This document shows positions 25,565 to 35,174 of a stretch of 64,000 nt of DNA, piece by piece. This DNA comes from Clostridium aestuarii (GTDB lineage Bacteria; Bacillota; Clostridia; Clostridiales; Clostridiaceae). The position numbers were made by a program, and so were the translations under genes. The DNA is taken from NCBI RefSeq assembly GCF_026735135.1, contig NZ_JAPQER010000003.1, positions 186,001-250,000 on the forward strand, read 5' to 3'. Every line of letters begins with the position of its first letter. Positions within the stretch are counted from its first letter, which is position 1. The notes beneath the pieces are model-generated. The model saw only the letters and a program-made list of their open reading frames with translations, was not told where the DNA came from and searched no databases.

Positions 25565-26821
25565 ATGAAGAAAATGTTCTCGTTTTTAGCTGTAGGAATT
25601 TTTATTTTAAATTTATCAGGATGCAGCAGTAAAGCTCAGGCAGGGGAAAAGGAAACGGTTATACCTGTAAAGGTAATGGAGGCAGCAGAAGAAAATTATC
25701 CTATATTATTGGAATATTTAGGCGCTACAAATTCAGAAGATGTTATAAAATACAGTTTTAAAGTGCCTGGAAAGATTGCATCAGTAAACGTTAAAGAAGG
25801 AGATTATGTTAAGCAAGGACAAGTGCTTGCTATGTTAGATAATGAGGATTATAAGCTTGCAGTTGAAGGGGCAAGAGGTCAAATGGAGGCTGCAAAAGGA
25901 AAAGTAGCTATGGCAAAGGCGCAGTATGATAAAGCACTTAATGGTGCTCAGAAGGAAGATATAAATAGTGCTAAATTGGCTGTGGAAAATGCAGAAAATA
26001 ATTATAATTATGCTAAAGAAAGCTGCGCTCGAGTAGCTAATTTATATGAACAGGGAATTGTATCAAAGCAGCAGCTTGATGATATAAACATCAAGGTTGA
26101 TGGTGCAGAGATAGCTTTAAACAATGCAAAGGAAGTGTTGTCAAAGGCTGAAAATGGAGCAAGAGATGAAGATACAGAAAGTGCCAAAGCACAATATGAA
26201 GCAGCTCAGGCTCAGTATGAGGCAGCACAAGCTCAGCATAAAGCAAAGGGAAATATGCTTGAAGGTACAAGTCTTAACTCTGGAGTGTCTGGATATGTGG
26301 TAAAGGTGTTAAATAAGAATGGAGAGATTACAGCTGCTGGATATCCAGTTGTGGTAGTTCGTACTGATGACGAGGTTATTGATATACAGTTAGCTCAAAA
26401 GGATGTAAATAAGATAAAAAGAGGTACAAAAGCTTTAGTTAAACTAAATGAAATAAAAGTTGATGGTGTGGTTAGTGAGATAGAACAAATACCAGATCCT
26501 AAGAGTAGAAATTATAAAGCAAAGATAAAAATGAATGAAAAAATTCCACCAGAGAAATTTTATATAGGTTCTGTTGCAAAGGTTAGTATTAATTTAGAAG
26601 ATAAAAAAGGAATATGGCTTCCAGTGATAACAATTTTAAATGATGGTGAAGATTATGTTTATGTAGTTGATAAAGAACAAAGAATATCAAGAAAAAATAT
26701 AACTATAGAAAGTATCTATGAGGATAAGGTTTTGATAAAGGGATTATCCCTTGGAGATAAGGTTGTAATTGAAGGTCTAAAGAATGTAAAACCAGGCTAT
26801 AAAGTAAATGTTGTTCAATAA
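25565..26821 (+). CDS. RND efflux periplasmic-adaptor-type lipoprotein (membrane fusion protein)
   Basis: Start at the ATG at 25565, preceded by GGGGGG. The N-terminus is a lipoprotein signal with lipobox LSGC near residue 20. The order is that of HlyD/AcrA adaptors: a first lipoyl half (PGKIASVNVKEGDYVKQGQ), a long helical hairpin rich in AQYEAAQAQ repeats, a second lipoyl half (SGYVVKVLNKNGE) and a beta-barrel / membrane-proximal end (IKGLSLGDKVVIEGL). In a Gram-positive it would be anchored outside the membrane and link the pump to the wall rather than to a TolC channel. It is 14 bp upstream of the RND permease. Confidence 0.9.
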   Translation: MKKMFSFLAVGIFILNLSGCSSKAQAGEKETVIPVKVMEAAEENYPILLEYLGATNSEDVIKYSFKVPGKIASVNVKEGDYVKQGQVLAMLDNEDYKLAVEGARGQMEAAKGKVAMAKAQYDKALNGAQKEDINSAKLAVENAENNYNYAKESCARVANLYEQGIVSKQQLDDINIKVDGAEIALNNAKEVLSKAENGARDEDTESAKAQYEAAQAQYEAAQAQHKAKGNMLEGTSLNSGVSGYVVKVLNKNGEITAAGYPVVVVRTDDEVIDIQLAQKDVNKIKRGTKALVKLNEIKVDGVVSEIEQIPDPKSRNYKAKIKMNEKIPPEKFYIGSVAKVSINLEDKKGIWLPVITILNDGEDYVYVVDKEQRISRKNITIESIYEDKVLIKGLSLGDKVVIEGLKNVKPGYKVNVVQ

Positions 26822-26835
26822 AAGGGGATGAAAAC

Positions 26836-29800
26836 ATGCTAGCTTTACTTAGAAAGTCAATTAAAAATAGAAAGATAACAATTTTTTTTACTGTTTTAAT
26901 ATTAATATTTGGGTTTCAGATTTATAGGATAATACCGAAACAGGAAAATCCAGATGCTTCTATTGGTATAGCTAAGGTTATGACAATATATCCAGGTGGA
27001 ACACCAGAGGATGTAAAAAATCTAGTTACAAAGAAACTGGAGGATGCAGCATCAGAGGTGGATGGATTTGATTATGTAGAATCGTATTCTAGAAATAGTG
27101 TAGCTGTTCTTATTGTATACTTGAAGGATGATGCTGAACAGGATAAATCATGGAGAGAGTTAAGAGATAAGATAGATGATATAAAAGGAGAACTTCCAAA
27201 AGAATGTTTTCCAACGGAAATTGATACAGATTTAGTTTCTACAGCAGGGATGATAATAAGTTTATCAGGTGATAATTATTCTTATGATCAACTAGATTCT
27301 TATGCAGAGGAGATAAAGTCAGAATTAAGTAAAATTGATGGAGTTACAAGATTTGAATTAGATGGTAAGTTAAATAAAGAAATTAGAGTAGATATAGATG
27401 TAGAAAAACTTAACCAATATCCTATTTCTTTAGAAGATATAGCAAAAATACTGCAGGCACAAAATTTAGAAATTCCATCAGGAGCTGTGGAAAGCAGCAG
27501 TTCAAAAATAGATGTAATTACAAGTAAGGGATATACTTCGCTTAAGGATGTAGAAAATGTTATTGTATATATTTCTGATGAAAGTGGATCAGTAGTGAGA
27601 CTTAGAGATATTGCAAAAGTACACATGGCTTATGAAGATGGTGCAGTTAAATTTAAAGAAAATGGGAAAAATGCAATTTTGCTTACAGGATATTTTGAGG
27701 ATAATAAAAATATAGTCCTTATTGGTAAGGACGTTAGAAGAGAGTTAGATAAAGTTAAAAATTCACTACCAAAGGATATTAATATAGATGAAATTTTGTA
27801 TCAGCCAACAGATGTAGACGAATCAGTTTCAGATTTTATGGGCAATTTGGTGCAAGGTATTATATTGGTTATTGTTGTAATATTTGCTGGAGTAGGAATA
27901 AGAAATTCTATAGTTGTATCTACGGCATTACCTATTTCTATACTGCTTACTTTTATTATAATGAAGCTTTTTGGAATAAAAATACATCAGATTTCTACTA
28001 TGGCTCTTATTATTGCTCTGGGTATTTTAGTTGATAATGCTATTGTAATAAGTGATGTAGTACAGGTTAAGGTTGATAATGGTGTAGATAATATGAAAGC
28101 AGCTTATGAGGGAGCAAAAGAATCATCAATTCCTATATTTACATCTACACTAACAACTGTTGCGTCTTTTGCACCGCTTTTAACTATACCAGGTATAGTT
28201 GGAACATATGTAGAGTGTATTCCACAGGTTGTTATTATTTCTTTGCTTGCTTCTTATTTATGTGCGATGCTTATAACTCCTGCTTTAGCTTCTTTATTCT
28301 TTAAAAAATCTAAAATTAAAAAGAAGGGTAAAGGAATAGATAAAGTTAGAAAAGTATTTGAAGGGTTTTTGGAGTTTGGTCTTAAAAAAAGAAGAACTAC
28401 AATTATAATCGCAATTATACTTTTGGGATTGACTGCAGTTATTGCTAAGTCACTAGGACTTCAGTTTTTCCCTTACGCAGATAAAAACACTATGTATATA
28501 AATACAACAATAGAAAAAAAAGGAGATTTAAAGGCTACAGAAAAAATTTCTGGTGATGTTGAGAAGGTCTTTAAATCTCAAAAGGAAATTACAAATTATA
28601 CTACTGGAATAGGAAGTGGAATTCCAAAGTTTTGGGTTGCTATGCCAACTGCGGTACCTTCTGATGATTTTTCACAAACTAAGATTCAGTTTGATTTACA
28701 AAAAAGTGAAAGGTTTGAAAGCAATGAAGAATTTGCAAATTATCTTCAAGAAGAATTGAATGAAAAAATTGTTGGTGCTAAGTCAACGGTTTATCCGCTG
28801 CAGTATGCAATGCCTAAGGAAGCACCTATTGCTATGAGAATTTTAGGTGATAATATAGATGATGTATATGCAGCATCAGAAAAAATACAGGCTGCAGCTA
28901 GAGAAGTTGAAGGTACATGTAAAATTCGTGATGATGCAGCAGACAGAACGTATAAATATAAAGTTGATATAGATTCAGATATGGCATCTCAACTTGGTAT
29001 TATGAAGTATGATATAGAAAGGCAGATAAACATAGCCTTAAGAGGAGCGGAAGCTTCAATATATAGAAAGAGTGGAAAAGAGTATAGTATTATTGTGAGT
29101 AGTAATATTGATACTAAGGAAAAATTAGAGAATCTAGGAATAAAATCTACACTTGTAGGACATAAAGTACTTTTAAAAGAAATTTCAGTTATAAAATTAC
29201 AACCTGAAATTGATAGTATCAAAAGATATAATAAAGAAAATTGTATCAATGTATATGTAGACATTAAACCAGGTGGTAATGCTGTTGAAACTCAAAATAT
29301 TATAGAACAAAAGTTGAAAAAATTAGATTTGGCTGGAATTAGGATAGAATTCCATGGTGAAAAAGAAGATATAGTTAAGTATTTTGGAAGCTTAGGTGTA
29401 TCCGCAGCAGTTGCTCTTTTCGTTATATATATTATACTGCTTATACAATTTGATTCATTTATGCAGCCGTTTGTTATTTTCCTTACAATTCCGTTGTCGT
29501 TGATAGGTGCTGTTATAGGTTTGTTTTTATTCAGACAGCCTTTATCCTTAATGGCTCTTATGGGAATTGTAAGTTTAGTTGGAATAGTTGTAAAAAATGC
29601 AATATTGCTTATTGAATACATTAATAAGGCAAGGGAAGAAGGATACTCTTTGGATGAAGCTTGCAAGGATGCTATGAATAAAAGATTTAGCCCTATTATA
29701 TTAAGTGCATTTACAACAGTAGTGGGACTTGTACCAATAGTTATATCTAAAAATCCTATGTTTGTTCCAATGGCAGTTGCGTTGATGTGCGGTTTGATTG

Positions 29801-29907
29801 TGTCAACATTGTTAACATTGATTATTATACCTGTATTGTATCATTTAATAGAAAGTCGTTCTATGCAGGTTAAAAACAAAATAAATCAGATGACAATTAA
29901 TAATTAA
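26836..29907 (+). CDS. RND (HAE1/AcrB-like) efflux permease
   Basis: A 1023-residue pump of normal length with the RND layout: one N-terminal membrane helix, a large outer loop, five to six helices (about residues 335-495), then a second copy of the same plan ending in a helix bundle after residue 850. The TM4 proton-relay motif reads ILVDNAIVISD, so the first Asp is kept but the second Asp of AcrB is Asn. PLSLIGAVIGLFLF and GIVSLVGIVVKNAILLIEY mark the second half. It is co-transcribed with the adaptor under TetR control. Substrates could be drugs, lipids or surfactant-like molecules; there is no evidence for any one of them. No outer-membrane factor is present, as expected. Confidence 0.93.
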   Translation: MLALLRKSIKNRKITIFFTVLILIFGFQIYRIIPKQENPDASIGIAKVMTIYPGGTPEDVKNLVTKKLEDAASEVDGFDYVESYSRNSVAVLIVYLKDDAEQDKSWRELRDKIDDIKGELPKECFPTEIDTDLVSTAGMIISLSGDNYSYDQLDSYAEEIKSELSKIDGVTRFELDGKLNKEIRVDIDVEKLNQYPISLEDIAKILQAQNLEIPSGAVESSSSKIDVITSKGYTSLKDVENVIVYISDESGSVVRLRDIAKVHMAYEDGAVKFKENGKNAILLTGYFEDNKNIVLIGKDVRRELDKVKNSLPKDINIDEILYQPTDVDESVSDFMGNLVQGIILVIVVIFAGVGIRNSIVVSTALPISILLTFIIMKLFGIKIHQISTMALIIALGILVDNAIVISDVVQVKVDNGVDNMKAAYEGAKESSIPIFTSTLTTVASFAPLLTIPGIVGTYVECIPQVVIISLLASYLCAMLITPALASLFFKKSKIKKKGKGIDKVRKVFEGFLEFGLKKRRTTIIIAIILLGLTAVIAKSLGLQFFPYADKNTMYINTTIEKKGDLKATEKISGDVEKVFKSQKEITNYTTGIGSGIPKFWVAMPTAVPSDDFSQTKIQFDLQKSERFESNEEFANYLQEELNEKIVGAKSTVYPLQYAMPKEAPIAMRILGDNIDDVYAASEKIQAAAREVEGTCKIRDDAADRTYKYKVDIDSDMASQLGIMKYDIERQINIALRGAEASIYRKSGKEYSIIVSSNIDTKEKLENLGIKSTLVGHKVLLKEISVIKLQPEIDSIKRYNKENCINVYVDIKPGGNAVETQNIIEQKLKKLDLAGIRIEFHGEKEDIVKYFGSLGVSAAVALFVIYIILLIQFDSFMQPFVIFLTIPLSLIGAVIGLFLFRQPLSLMALMGIVSLVGIVVKNAILLIEYINKAREEGYSLDEACKDAMNKRFSPIILSAFTTVVGLVPIVISKNPMFVPMAVALMCGLIVSTLLTLIIIPVLYHLIESRSMQVKNKINQMTINN

Positions 29908-29918
29908 CAGTAAAAAAT

Positions 29919-29957
29919 AAAAGGTTTCTCAAATTTTATGAGAAATCTTTTGTTTTT
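29919..29957 (+). terminator. Rho-independent terminator of the RND operon
   Basis: A 13-bp stem with one G-U pair (AAAAGGTTTCTCA with TGAGAAATCTTTT), 7-base loop and a run of seven T shortly after. Confidence 0.9.
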
Positions 29958-30052
29958 TTATTGAAACTACCCTAAAAAAAATGTAAATTATTTCGAATAT
30001 TAATGTAGAAGAAGAATTGAAACCATTATTATCGTAAACTGTTTTATACTGG

Positions 30053-30081
30053 TGGACATACTATATTTTATGGACTATAAT
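30053..30081 (+). promoter_or_regulatory. Promoter of the large secreted protein gene
   Basis: TGGACA (30053-30058) and TATAAT (30076-30081) separated by 17 bp. The inferred start near 30088 leaves a leader of about 33 bases with AAAGGTG before the ATG at 30121. Confidence 0.65.
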
Positions 30082-30120
30082 CTAAATTAGATTAAAATAA
30101 CTATTATAAAGGTGATGAAT

Positions 30121-33100
30121 ATGAAGAAAAAAATCGGAATTTTAGTTGCAGCTGCATTAACATGTTCTTTGACTTTGGGGACATCTACAATTGCACATGC
30201 TCAGGTTAAATCTTATTATATGCAAAACAAATTAACAAGTAAAATGTATAAGTTTAGTAAGCAGGATTTAATTGAATCTTTTATGAACAGCACTGAAGGA
30301 AAAAATGATCAGTTATATAGGAGTTTTGTAGAAAAATCAATAAGTCAGGATTATAAAATGTATGCTGTTCAAGATGATAGAGGGAAATATATTTCTTATG
30401 ATGATATAACAGATGCTTTTTTAAGATACAATGATAGAGGTATAAAATTCGATTTAAATAAATATTTAAAGACTTTTGCTAAATCAAACATAAGTGTAGA
30501 TAGAAGTACTGTAGATATAAAAAAGATTTCTAATGGATCAGCTATGCCTTATGGTTCAAAGTTTGTTGTAATAGGTAATAGTGCTTATTCTATGAACTAT
30601 CTAAAAAGACATTCTGAAAAAATTAATGAAGAAATAAGAAAGGGTACAGGTCTGGTTTTTTATGGTGATGTAGAAAGCGGAAGAAATAAATTAGTTAATT
30701 TATATAACAAAAAAGCTATTTCTGAACAGCAATTAAAGGATGAATGTGGTGGCGAAATAAATTTCTATGACCTTTATTCTCAAAAAACATTTGTATTTAA
30801 TGGAGAAAGCTTTAAAGAACAGGAAGTTAGACCAAGTACATATAATGCTCTGTTCAGTTCAACTGAAATAGGAGATAGAAAGCTTGTTAATGTTAGATTA
30901 GAAACAAACATCAAAAATAATATTTCAGGTGTAAAGTATTTTCAAATAGAAGGAAGTCCGATAACAAAAGAGATAGATGGAAAAAGTGAAATACAATGCT
31001 TGCTAACTCGTGATAGAAACAGTAATAGATATGAGGTTAATATATATCTTTTGGACAGCAGTAAAAACACTATTGCTAGAGGAGATATAGATATACGAGG
31101 GAACATTAGTAATTTAAGAACAAAAATAGATTTCTCTTTAATGGATAAAAAAGGAGATAATGTTGTAGGAAATATAAGTAATAATGGATTGGTAGCTCAA
31201 GATAAAGGTTATATTTACTATAACAATACAGGAGATGATAATAGGCTTTATAAGTCAAGCAGTAATGGAATATTTGATCAATATATAAGTGCAGATGATG
31301 CAAGATATATAAATGTAGTAGGTGATACAGTTTTTTATTGTAATTACAGTGATGGATTTAAGATTTATAAGGTCGAATCTGATGGTACTAGAAGACAAAA
31401 AATCTGTGATGATATGGCGACATATTTGAATGTTGTAGGAGATTATATTTATTACAGTAATCACTCAGATAGTGGAAGATTGTATAGAATTAAAATAAAT
31501 AGAACAGAAGGTGGATTAACTTTTGGAACTCCTGATAGAGTTTGTATTGATGAAGCTGAATATGTAAATGTAGTTGGAAATGCTATTTATTATAGTAACT
31601 ATTCTGACGGGCATAAGTTATATGCAGTAAATACAGATGGTACAGGAAGAGTTAAGTTGACAGATGATTCAGCAAAATTCATAAATGTATCAGGAAACTA
31701 TATTTATTATGCTACTGATGAAGGAAACTTAAAGAGAATGACAACTGATGGTAGAAATGTATGTGAACTTATTCCTACAGGAGATTTAGTTACTTCTCTA
31801 AATGTAATGGGAAATTATGTTTATTATACTAATTTTAATGATGATAATAAAATTTATAGAATTAAAAAGAATGGTTATAATTCAAAACCAGAAAAAATAA
31901 TTGATGATAGTGCAGTTAACATAAATATTCAAGGTGGATTCTTGGATATTAGAGATAATTTAGTAGATGTAAATGATGGTATTATTTACTATACAAAAGA
32001 TAAGCAAATTTATAAGTTCGATTTAACTAATCTTGTAGATGGAAGAACTAAGAAAACTGGTAAAGAAGTTGAAAAGCCTGATAGTGATTTGGAAGTTGAT
32101 GAGGTTTATGATATAGAAAAAACTGTTGAAAAAGAAGATAGAGATATGAAGATATCTTATATAGAAGATAAATATTTACCTATTAAAGCTCCTGTTCTTA
32201 TGAGTGATGGTACTGTGAGACAATTACCGGTAGCATGGGATATGGAAAAAATCAATGAAAGCAAAGGTGTTAGAACATATAATGGTAGAATAGTTGGATA
32301 CGATGAAAAAGTTACCTTTAAATTAAAGGTATTATCTCCAGAACCAACTAAAGGAGATGTTACTATTACCAATAATTATGGTAATAATGATGTTATCGAA
32401 ATAGAAAATCTTTCTGGAGGAGATTTAGTTAAAATCTATAAAAGTGATGGAAAAACGATTCTTAAGAGTGCACTAGTTTCATCTGGAAACGATGAAGTTA
32501 ATATACATTCTGTTTCTTTAGAAAAGGATAAAGGATATATTCTGATTAGCGTGACAAAATCAGGAGGAGCCGAAAGTGATAAGATAAAAATATATTATGA
32601 TCCAGAAGGACCATCCATAGCAAGTAATATTAAACTTAAAGATATTGATACTACTAATGATGGAATAGATGGAAGAGATTTTAGAGTTACATGGAATGTA
32701 TCTAGTGATAAGAGTATTGTAAAACAATATATTTATATTCTTAGAAAACAAGAAAAATTAGATATGTCAGATCATGAACCAGTAGCAACTATGTATGATA
32801 ATACTACCCATGAATGGAATGGTTCTTATAGAGTAAAAGAAGATAGTGCAGATGAACCATTAGGACCAGGTGAATATTATGCGTATATTGTATCTGAGGA
32901 TAAAAAAGGTTTAAGAAGTGTTGCTAAGAGTAATCTTGTTGATTTTGAAGGTGAAAAAATAGAAGAAACTGAAGTGAATAGTGTTAGATTTGAAGAATCT
33001 TCTGTAAGCTTTTCACCAAATGTTCGTACAAAGTTAGAGGTTGAAATAAAACCAGCAGATGCTTCTAATAAGGATTATGTTTTAGTTTCTGATAGAAGTG

Positions 33101-34131
33101 ACATAGTAGCTGTAGAAGGAAAATATATTAGAACTATGCCTGTTGATGAATCACAAACTGCTACAATAACAGTAATTACATTAGATGGAAATAAAACTGA
33201 TACATGTTATGTTACTGTAGTTCCTGAGCATCAACAAGTATTTAAAGTAACAGACGTAAAACTTGATAAGCATGAAGTAAGTATGAATATAGGAGATGAA
33301 GAACAGCTTAATGCTGTAGTTATGCCTGAAAATGTAGATAATCCTAATGTTACATGGATATCTAGTAATACAAAGGTTGTAAAAGTTTTAGGTAATGGAA
33401 AGGTTCAAGCTGTAGGAAGTGGTAGAGCGGTTATTACTGTATTATCTGATAACACTTCTAGTGGAAATCCTGTTGTAGATACATGCATTGTTAATGTTGC
33501 AAAACAAACTGTTCCTGTAACAGGATTAACAGTTAGTGAAGGCAAAGTAGAATTGAAAGTTGGAGAAGCCAAAACAGTTGAAGCTATTATAAGTCCAGAG
33601 AATGCTACTAATGAAAATGTTATATGGGAGTCATCTGATTCAGATGTTGCTGTAGTGGATGAAGATGGAATAGTTACAGCAGTTAGTGGTGGAACAACAA
33701 CGATAACAGTTAAAACAGTAGATGGAGGATTTAAAGTTAAATTTACTGTTGAAGTTGACCAAGTTTCTACAGATGATAAACACTCTTTAAAAGACTGTGA
33801 TGGAGCTGTAGGAGCATCAGATTCAGATGGCGAAGGAGAACATAAAGATATAATTGTAAGTATTATAAACGATGATGTGCCTGTTGATTGGAGTAGAGTA
33901 CTGGTAGAATACAATGGTGGAAAATACTTAGAAAATCATGTGGATGCATATATATCAGAGATAACTTCTTCTGATTTGAAAAATGCAATAGATAAAAATG
34001 GATCAGGAATTACTACTATAAGTATAGGAAATGGTGATGAAGGAGATGACAATAATATTTTAGTTATTTTCTTTGATTCTAAAAATAGAGCAGTAGGATA
34101 TGCAATAGAGAATAATATAGAAGTTAAATAA
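30121..34131 (+). CDS. Large secreted mosaic protein: paralogue domain, beta-propeller-like repeats, Ig-like domains
   Basis: I start at the ATG at 30121 (KKKIGILV), 6 bp after the AAAGGTG site, giving 1336 residues with a signal peptide ending AHA. Domain order: the domain of about 90 residues shared with the proteins at 23773 and 35819 (SYYMQNKLTSKMYKF, ESFMNSTEGKND, YISYDDITDAFL); a region like the start of the 20392 protein (VVIGNSAYSMNY); a region like the C-terminus of the 23773 protein (FQIEGS...ARGDIDI); about seven DUF5050-like repeats (VVGDYIYYSNHSD) that probably form a propeller; a Big_4-like unit (LPVAWDME); Fn3/Ig-like units; and two to three BIG_2 domains (TVEAIISPENATNENVIWES). 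It seems to combine modules that occur separately in its neighbours. No wall anchor motif is visible. Confidence 0.82.
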   Translation: MKKKIGILVAAALTCSLTLGTSTIAHAQVKSYYMQNKLTSKMYKFSKQDLIESFMNSTEGKNDQLYRSFVEKSISQDYKMYAVQDDRGKYISYDDITDAFLRYNDRGIKFDLNKYLKTFAKSNISVDRSTVDIKKISNGSAMPYGSKFVVIGNSAYSMNYLKRHSEKINEEIRKGTGLVFYGDVESGRNKLVNLYNKKAISEQQLKDECGGEINFYDLYSQKTFVFNGESFKEQEVRPSTYNALFSSTEIGDRKLVNVRLETNIKNNISGVKYFQIEGSPITKEIDGKSEIQCLLTRDRNSNRYEVNIYLLDSSKNTIARGDIDIRGNISNLRTKIDFSLMDKKGDNVVGNISNNGLVAQDKGYIYYNNTGDDNRLYKSSSNGIFDQYISADDARYINVVGDTVFYCNYSDGFKIYKVESDGTRRQKICDDMATYLNVVGDYIYYSNHSDSGRLYRIKINRTEGGLTFGTPDRVCIDEAEYVNVVGNAIYYSNYSDGHKLYAVNTDGTGRVKLTDDSAKFINVSGNYIYYATDEGNLKRMTTDGRNVCELIPTGDLVTSLNVMGNYVYYTNFNDDNKIYRIKKNGYNSKPEKIIDDSAVNINIQGGFLDIRDNLVDVNDGIIYYTKDKQIYKFDLTNLVDGRTKKTGKEVEKPDSDLEVDEVYDIEKTVEKEDRDMKISYIEDKYLPIKAPVLMSDGTVRQLPVAWDMEKINESKGVRTYNGRIVGYDEKVTFKLKVLSPEPTKGDVTITNNYGNNDVIEIENLSGGDLVKIYKSDGKTILKSALVSSGNDEVNIHSVSLEKDKGYILISVTKSGGAESDKIKIYYDPEGPSIASNIKLKDIDTTNDGIDGRDFRVTWNVSSDKSIVKQYIYILRKQEKLDMSDHEPVATMYDNTTHEWNGSYRVKEDSADEPLGPGEYYAYIVSEDKKGLRSVAKSNLVDFEGEKIEETEVNSVRFEESSVSFSPNVRTKLEVEIKPADASNKDYVLVSDRSDIVAVEGKYIRTMPVDESQTATITVITLDGNKTDTCYVTVVPEHQQVFKVTDVKLDKHEVSMNIGDEEQLNAVVMPENVDNPNVTWISSNTKVVKVLGNGKVQAVGSGRAVITVLSDNTSSGNPVVDTCIVNVAKQTVPVTGLTVSEGKVELKVGEAKTVEAIISPENATNENVIWESSDSDVAVVDEDGIVTAVSGGTTTITVKTVDGGFKVKFTVEVDQVSTDDKHSLKDCDGAVGASDSDGEGEHKDIIVSIINDDVPVDWSRVLVEYNGGKYLENHVDAYISEITSSDLKNAIDKNGSGITTISIGNGDEGDDNNILVIFFDSKNRAVGYAIENNIEVK

Positions 34132-34149
34132 TGTCAGTTGCATATTTAG

Positions 34150-34195
34150 ACAATCCTTGGCTAGATTAAATATAGCTGGGGATTGTTCTATATTT
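34150..34195 (+). terminator. Hairpin terminator after the large mosaic gene
   Basis: A 14-bp stem with G-U pairs (34150-34163 with 34173-34186, ACAATCC/GGATTGT outer part), followed by a weak T-rich tail. Confidence 0.7.
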
Positions 34196-34310
34196 TACTA
34201 TAGTATTTATGGTGAAAATCAATTTTAAATATATTTTTATTATGATATACTTATGATATGTATTTAATGAAATGATATACAAAAATATTTACATAATATG
34301 GAGGTAAGAC

Positions 34311-35174
34311 ATGACGAATAAAGATAAGAGAAAAATAGTTGATACAGAAATTTCAATTCATCCAGAAGTTAAGGATAGAATTTCTGATTTCCAAAAACAA
34401 TGTTTAATTGATGAAATAAAATCACTTCCACCAATAAAGGAAGGGGAAATAAATATAAGTACAGATTATATTTTTGATATGGGAGATAATTATGAAGTTA
34501 GTATCTTTATAAGAAATGGACTAGCTAAATCTATTGTTTTGGATAATATGGAATTTGTAGTAATTAATGAAAAAAAACAAATATTGGGAAAGAAAACTTT
34601 TAATTTAAGAGAAGCAGGAGGAATTCCAGCACATACAGTAAGACCATGGAAAATTTGTTTTGAAAAAGAAGAAATAGCGCTTGGAAAAAATGATGTTAAG
34701 AAATTAAAGGTTTTATTTAATACAAAAGGAACAGAATTTAAGAAAAGTATGAAAGTTGAATTCGAAAATTTGCCTAGCAAAATATCGTATAATGACAAGC
34801 AGAAATACACTAAATTTTTAGAAGGTTTACCTATAATTGAAGATGGACAGTTTAGTATGTGCGATTATGATGTTAATAAAACTAAAGAAGGTGGAATATC
34901 AGTAACTGTTGTTATACGTAATGGAGTAGGAAGAAAAATTAATATAGAAAAAGTACCTTTAACTATTTTTGATGCTGATAAAAAAATGATTGCTTCAGGA
35001 ACTTTTTATTTAGACAATGTAGCTATTAATCCGTATAAAGCAAGAATATATAAATTTTCTTTTGCAAAAGAAGAGTTATATAATCAAGATATCAATTTGA
35101 AAAAATGGGAAGTTAAGTTTGATGCAGTTAAAAATATTTCTACAGGAGATGAGAAGAACGATGAAGAAAAATAG
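34311..35174 (+). CDS. SLAP-domain protein (two tandem domains), S-layer assembly-like
   Basis: A 287-residue protein without signal peptide or membrane helix, so probably cytoplasmic. Two related halves are visible. The first has SIFIRNGLAKSI, KKTFNLREAGGIPAHT and RPWKICFEKEE; the second has VVIRNGVGRKI, SGTFYLDNVAINPYKA and YKFSFAKEE. This is the SLAP domain pattern known from Bacillus accessory Sec (SecA2-linked) S-layer assembly proteins. Each half starts with a short helical lead-in (KQCLIDEIKSLPPIKEGE, KFLEGLPIIEDGQ). The next gene overlaps its end by 14 bp and a secreted paralogue follows, so it is probably an operon for surface-protein export or assembly. No secA2 gene lies in this window. 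The SLAP call is from memory of the motif. Confidence 0.75.
   Translation: MTNKDKRKIVDTEISIHPEVKDRISDFQKQCLIDEIKSLPPIKEGEINISTDYIFDMGDNYEVSIFIRNGLAKSIVLDNMEFVVINEKKQILGKKTFNLREAGGIPAHTVRPWKICFEKEEIALGKNDVKKLKVLFNTKGTEFKKSMKVEFENLPSKISYNDKQKYTKFLEGLPIIEDGQFSMCDYDVNKTKEGGISVTVVIRNGVGRKINIEKVPLTIFDADKKMIASGTFYLDNVAINPYKARIYKFSFAKEELYNQDINLKKWEVKFDAVKNISTGDEKNDEEK

Noticed and set aside
33405..33914. A 169-residue minus-strand frame inside the large mosaic gene
   Set aside because: It is Ser/Thr-rich shadow sequence opposite BIG_2 domains, with no start signal; the plus-strand gene explains the region fully.
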